A stretch of 64,000 nucleotides of DNA from JAWHQP01 sp032586195 (lineage in GTDB: Bacteria; Pseudomonadota; Gammaproteobacteria; Enterobacterales; Pasteurellaceae). Numbering within the stretch: the first letter of the stretch is position 1; each line of letters begins with the position of its first letter. The notes beneath the pieces were generated by a model. That model was not told the DNA's origin and did not search any database. It worked only from the letters and a program-made list of their open reading frames with translations. Shown here piece after piece: positions 62,740 through 64,000 of this stretch. Location: positions 9,741 to 73,740 of the forward strand of contig JAWHQP010000010.1 in NCBI GenBank assembly GCA_032586195.1. The letters run 5' to 3'. Made by a program: the position numbers and the translations under genes.

Positions 62740-63393
62740 TTATTCATAGCGATCACTCTTGATCTTGCGTAAACCAAATTCCGCTAATGTCTCATTCAAC
62801 CGTAAGAATGCCTGTTTCCTCTCTGATTCAGTTAATAAACTAACATGTTTATATTGCAAAGATGCAAATAAAGACCAAAAGAATTCTATATTAAGAGAAA
62901 ACCCTAGTTGTTTTAACTTAGCGTAACAAGTAAAAGGCCCTTGTAATTTAAATTCCTGTACGGTAAAAACACCTATTTTAGACAAAAGACGTTCATGCTT
63001 AATTGTCAAATTCGGTAATTCCTTAATACGATTTAATTTCTCAAGAGCTTGCTCGATCTGCTTTAATCTAATTTGATGAATAGATGATAGTACTAGTTTC
63101 TGATATAACACTTTATTATTAGTTATGGTTGAAGGTAAATGATAATATTTTGAAATAGATAATTTTGCATTTGGAATAAGAGTCTTCCATGAAATCGCTC
63201 CATGCTTTTCTAAGATCTCAGACAACTCATCTTCCGCTTTTAAATAAAAGACGTTATTTTTATAAATACCAAACATAATATTATCATAATATATTCCATA
63301 TCCAATAAATAGATGTTTGGCCATTACCTTACCACCGAGAAACTCGCTAAATAGTTCTCTAATTTTTTTGGTTTCTCTATCTGTAATATTCAT
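62740..63393 (-). CDS. sxy: Competence regulator Sxy/TfoX
   Basis: A 217-residue TfoX-family protein, the length of H. influenzae Sxy. It has an N-terminal TfoX_N domain (about 8-100, with GYGIYYDNIMFGI near 31-43) and a C-terminal TfoX_C helical domain (about 110-200, LSKIGVFTVQEF). Sxy with CRP activates competence genes through CRP-S sites, so it is the switch that fits the many uptake sequences in this window. AAGGA precedes the ATG at 63393 on the minus strand. It converges on potD across the potD terminator. Confidence 0.92.
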   Translation of the reverse strand: MNITDRETKKIRELFSEFLGGKVMAKHLFIGYGIYYDNIMFGIYKNNVFYLKAEDELSEILEKHGAISWKTLIPNAKLSISKYYHLPSTITNNKVLYQKLVLSSIHQIRLKQIEQALEKLNRIKELPNLTIKHERLLSKIGVFTVQEFKLQGPFTCYAKLKQLGFSLNIEFFWSLFASLQYKHVSLLTESERKQAFLRLNETLAEFGLRKIKSDRYE

Positions 63394-64000
63394 AAAACTT
63401 TTTCCTTGTTTATAGAGTTAGTTGACAGTATAAAGATTCTTAATAACTTGAAGTTAAATATAATAATACATATTTTTGCAAAAAGGTTAATAAGGATATT
63501 TAATTTTTGTGACGTAGATCGAGAAATTTAACTTTTATCACATAAAAAATAATCATTTTTTAACCTGATAAAAAACTATTTTGGCTGATCCGATAAAAGA
63601 AAGGTTTTAAAGAACCCAAAGTGCGGTGCTAAAAATTTGAGTTTTATATACACTTCCCTTATAACTTCGACATCACTGACAATGCCAACTTCAATCTTGG
63701 TTATTATACAACAGTTGCGTAAAGATAAACCTTACCCGAATCAGGTATTCAATAGCATAAACGCTGTTGTTCTCGTGTTTGAAGTCGCAAAGCGATTCTG
63801 TGGCATAACCTCATCATACGGCTCGTATAGTGTAACTATAAGGTTATCTCGTGCAGCTGCCAGTTGCTGCATAATACTGAAATGCAAAGTGCGGTGCTGA
63901 AAATTTAAGTTTTTTCTTAAGTTTTTTAGGTAGGGCAAAACTCATTTTTTCAGCACCGCGCTTTTATTTCGGTCGGCTGTTCTCTCCCATTTCTGCACTG
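63394..64000. other. Non-coding end of window with three uptake sequences
   Basis: About 600 bases with no gene I can identify. It holds the sxy promoter region (63394-63560), uptake cores at 63619-63627 and 63887-63895 with GAGTTTT or AAGTTTT tails, and an inverted near-copy (ACCGCGCTT) at 63954-63962. Between them, 63660-63880 is full of short inverted repeats and has short open frames on both strands that change frame often, so it may be a decayed gene. I could not match it to a family. Confidence 0.6.
63505..63526. promoter_or_regulatory. Possible CRP site upstream of sxy
   Basis: TGTGA-N6-TCGAG at 63508-63523, exact in the left half but only partly right in the other half, 112-133 bases before the sxy start. 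H. influenzae sxy is CRP-controlled. Weak match. Confidence 0.3.

Noticed and set aside
63637..63900. Open frame of 87 codons near the right end
   Set aside because: It runs through an uptake sequence and has no ribosome-binding site or known motif; listed only as part of the non-coding end.
1..64000. CRISPR array, prophage or defence island
   Set aside because: No regularly spaced repeats, phage structural genes, integrases, restriction or toxin-antitoxin genes were seen. The repeats present are uptake sequences.

Overview
The window is a stretch of ordinary chromosome from a Pasteurellaceae bacterium. Three things point there. At least 29 exact copies of the Haemophilus-type DNA uptake 9-mer AAGTGCGGT (either strand) lie in it. 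The proteins resemble H. influenzae families (OmpP2-type porin, TehB with its extra N-terminal domain, a 217-residue Sxy/TfoX, a PotD lipoprotein). Base composition is moderate. Gene content and order fit the succinate-producing Basfia / Mannheimia succiniciproducens group, but that species call is from memory and was not tested.

Layout. 1-1.9 kb: class I ribonucleotide reductase in the order nrdB-nrdA (nrdA runs off the left edge), with a pair of candidate NrdR boxes. 2-8 kb: sirB2, then the conserved block cmk-rpsA-ihfB-lapA-lapB-pyrF-yciH on the minus strand. 8.4-18.7 kb: arginine/citrulline and carboxylate metabolism (arcB, arcC, a broken yfcC-type carrier, an Lrp-type regulator, argG, a DcuC-family carrier and an M20 amidohydrolase) with an IS3-type transposase remnant. 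18.7-31.9 kb: purC, prfC, arcA (redox regulator), smpB, a porin with a near-perfect CRP site, tehB, nagK, pgpB, ribA, uvrB, tRNA-Asn and a Na+/Ca2+ exchanger. 32-36.4 kb: a Met/His-rich membrane protein, modCBA and modE. 36.4-45.3 kb: a thioesterase, hemH, a nitroreductase, a flavin-binding-fold protein, and the 2-oxoglutarate dehydrogenase / succinyl-CoA synthetase genes sucABCD. 45.5-57 kb: a divergent merR-SDR pair with a textbook MerR promoter, then an envelope block (gloC, mepK, ldtD, prc, proQ, letA, letB). 57-64 kb: pepT, potABCD, and sxy/tfoX.

The most notable property is that five genes (yfcC-type carrier, hemH, sucA, the SDR gene, letB) are each split by one missing base. Every one is restored to the family's usual length by adding a single nucleotide. 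Five shifts in the same direction in 64 kb suggest either base-dropping in the sequence or clustered recent inactivation. In hemH the shift falls on an A-AAA-AAA heptamer, in the phase used for -1 ribosomal slippage and immediately followed by the stop codon, so a translational or transcriptional explanation is also possible there.

I found no prophage, CRISPR array, toxin-antitoxin pair, restriction system or other defence island. I do not see a clearly new multi-gene system. The regulatory and structural observations below are the parts worth a second look.
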